A DNA stretch of 36,267 nucleotides. Origin: a virus. Of the stretch, positions 35,757 through 36,267 are shown in pieces (the first letter of the stretch is position 1; each line of letters starts with the position of its first letter). The DNA lies in the IMG/VR virus record IMGVR_UViG_3300044681_000429, positions 1 to 36,267 of that record; one strand, written 5' to 3'. The notes under the pieces are model-generated. The model did not search any database, had not been told where the DNA came from, and worked only from the letters and a program-made list of their open reading frames with translations. The position numbers and the translations under genes were made by a program.

Positions 35757-36119
35757 TTACGCCGTAATCTGATTGACAAACCCGTGAATCACAACCACAT
35801 CAGCAGTCGCCGCAAACGCTCGAACAACCAACGGAGTCGCATTACCCTTAATGACAAGACCAGGCACCACCGTCACTAAACCGGCCTCCGGCAAAACCGT
35901 CAACTCAATCAAATCATCAGGTGAAGACGTGTCACCCCACTCAATCGTCAACTTGACACTCGAAGCCGAAGTGTTCACCGCATACAACCACACCTCATCG
36001 TAGGTTGTCGCCGTAGCCGAACCAGTATGAATCGTCGTACCAGCCGTCGCGGTAGCCGCAACCTTGACACCACGACCATCGGTCGAACCACTCAACTTGA
36101 CTTTGCTGTACGTTGCCAT
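35757..36119 (-). CDS. Conserved virion structural protein, 120 aa
   Basis: ATG at 36119 with an AGGATAGG region upstream. It reads MATYSKVKLSGSTDGRGVKV, then TTIHTGSATATTYDEVWLYA, LTIEWGDTSSPDDLIELTVL, and ends VVVIHGFVNQITA. I recall this family from phages of aquatic bacteria, usually between fibre genes and annotated as a virion protein. The predicted all-beta fold and size suit a fibre or decoration module. Lies 12 nt after the partial fibre gene. Confidence 0.65.
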   Translation of the reverse strand: MATYSKVKLSGSTDGRGVKVAATATAGTTIHTGSATATTYDEVWLYAVNTSASSVKLTIEWGDTSSPDDLIELTVLPEAGLVTVVPGLVIKGNATPLVVRAFAATADVVVIHGFVNQITA

Positions 36120-36131
36120 GTGTTACCTATC

Positions 36132-36267
36132 CTAACTGAATACCTGTACTTGAAGAACATCCGCCCCCGCAGGAAGCGCAGCCCACTTTAGCCCAGTCGC
36201 TTCCGACGAATCAGCCGTCAACACATAATCATTCGTCCCGACCGCCAACGCAGCAACCGTCGTCCCA
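36132..36267 (-). CDS. Tail fibre protein, C-terminal end (runs off the right edge)
   Basis: Only the last 44-45 codons are present, ending at the TAG at 36132-36134. The visible C-terminus reads TTVAALAVGTNDYVLTADSS then EATGLKWAALPAG and ends DVLQVQVFS. TNDYVLTADSSEATGLKW is a repeat-type ending very common in phage tail fibres. The gene begins outside the window. Its position directly upstream of the other fibre genes supports the call. Confidence 0.7.
   Translation of the reverse strand, partial: GTTVAALAVGTNDYVLTADSSEATGLKWAALPAGADVLQVQVFS

Overview
The window looks like one contiguous piece of a tailed double-stranded DNA phage (Caudoviricetes) that infects an actinobacterium. Evidence for a phage: a recognisable large terminase, portal, scaffold-like protein, HK97-fold major capsid protein, tail proteins, endolysin with a holin-like neighbour, and a phage recombination set. 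Evidence for an actinobacterial host: a WhiB-type iron-sulphur regulator, many small proteins of families I know from actinobacteriophages, and two genes whose -10 element (TAnnnT) lies exactly 7 nt before the ATG, as in leaderless actinobacterial transcripts. Almost every gene is on the minus strand, so transcription runs from high to low coordinates. Both ends cut through tail-type genes read in the same direction.

Reading in the direction of transcription: (1) 36267-33543, tail fibre region: a partial fibre C-terminus, a 120-aa virion protein and a tandemly duplicated cassette of a glycine-rich adhesin plus an 84-86-aa 'AHFA' protein. (2) 33419-32425, lysis: holin-like membrane protein, M15-type endolysin, and a membrane/coiled-coil protein. 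(3) 32480-28291, nucleic-acid region: small hypotheticals, a DUF6378-like protein, a calcineurin-like phosphoesterase, a YqaJ-type exonuclease, a probable single-strand annealing protein and a PD-(D/E)XK resolvase-like protein. (4) 28275-26252: a secreted lytic transglycosylase, WhiB, and a string of tiny overlapping genes, several Cys-rich.

(5) About 26200-21300 is a compositional island. The flanks have moderate GC; this block is very GC-rich and saturated with GAGCTC, CTCGAG and CCCGGG. It holds six genes in one overlapping operon: a 204-aa unknown, a 69-aa membrane protein, a MoxR/CobS-like AAA+ ATPase, a CobT-like VWA protein with an intact MIDAS motif, a 30-aa membrane peptide and a 178-aa unknown. 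The operon is flanked by about 330 bp (upstream) and 900 bp (downstream) of repetitive DNA without credible genes. Its leader closely matches that of the YqaJ exonuclease gene, so it seems wired into phage transcription. It is the best candidate here for an undescribed system.

(6) 21218-4903, packaging and head: a leaderless 118-aa gene, a 281-aa protein with a weak ADP-ribosyltransferase-like signature, large terminase with an N-terminal helix-turn-helix, a basic 231-aa protein, portal, a 124-aa protein, a very large 1810-aa protein with no known domain, three more unknown proteins, scaffold and major capsid protein. (7) 4814-1: a small conserved tail protein, a 617-aa protein with a regular 20-residue repeat, a paralogue of its C-terminus, five tiny proteins, a connector-like protein and the start of a tail protein. 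Function calls come from reading motifs and recalling families; no database search was possible.
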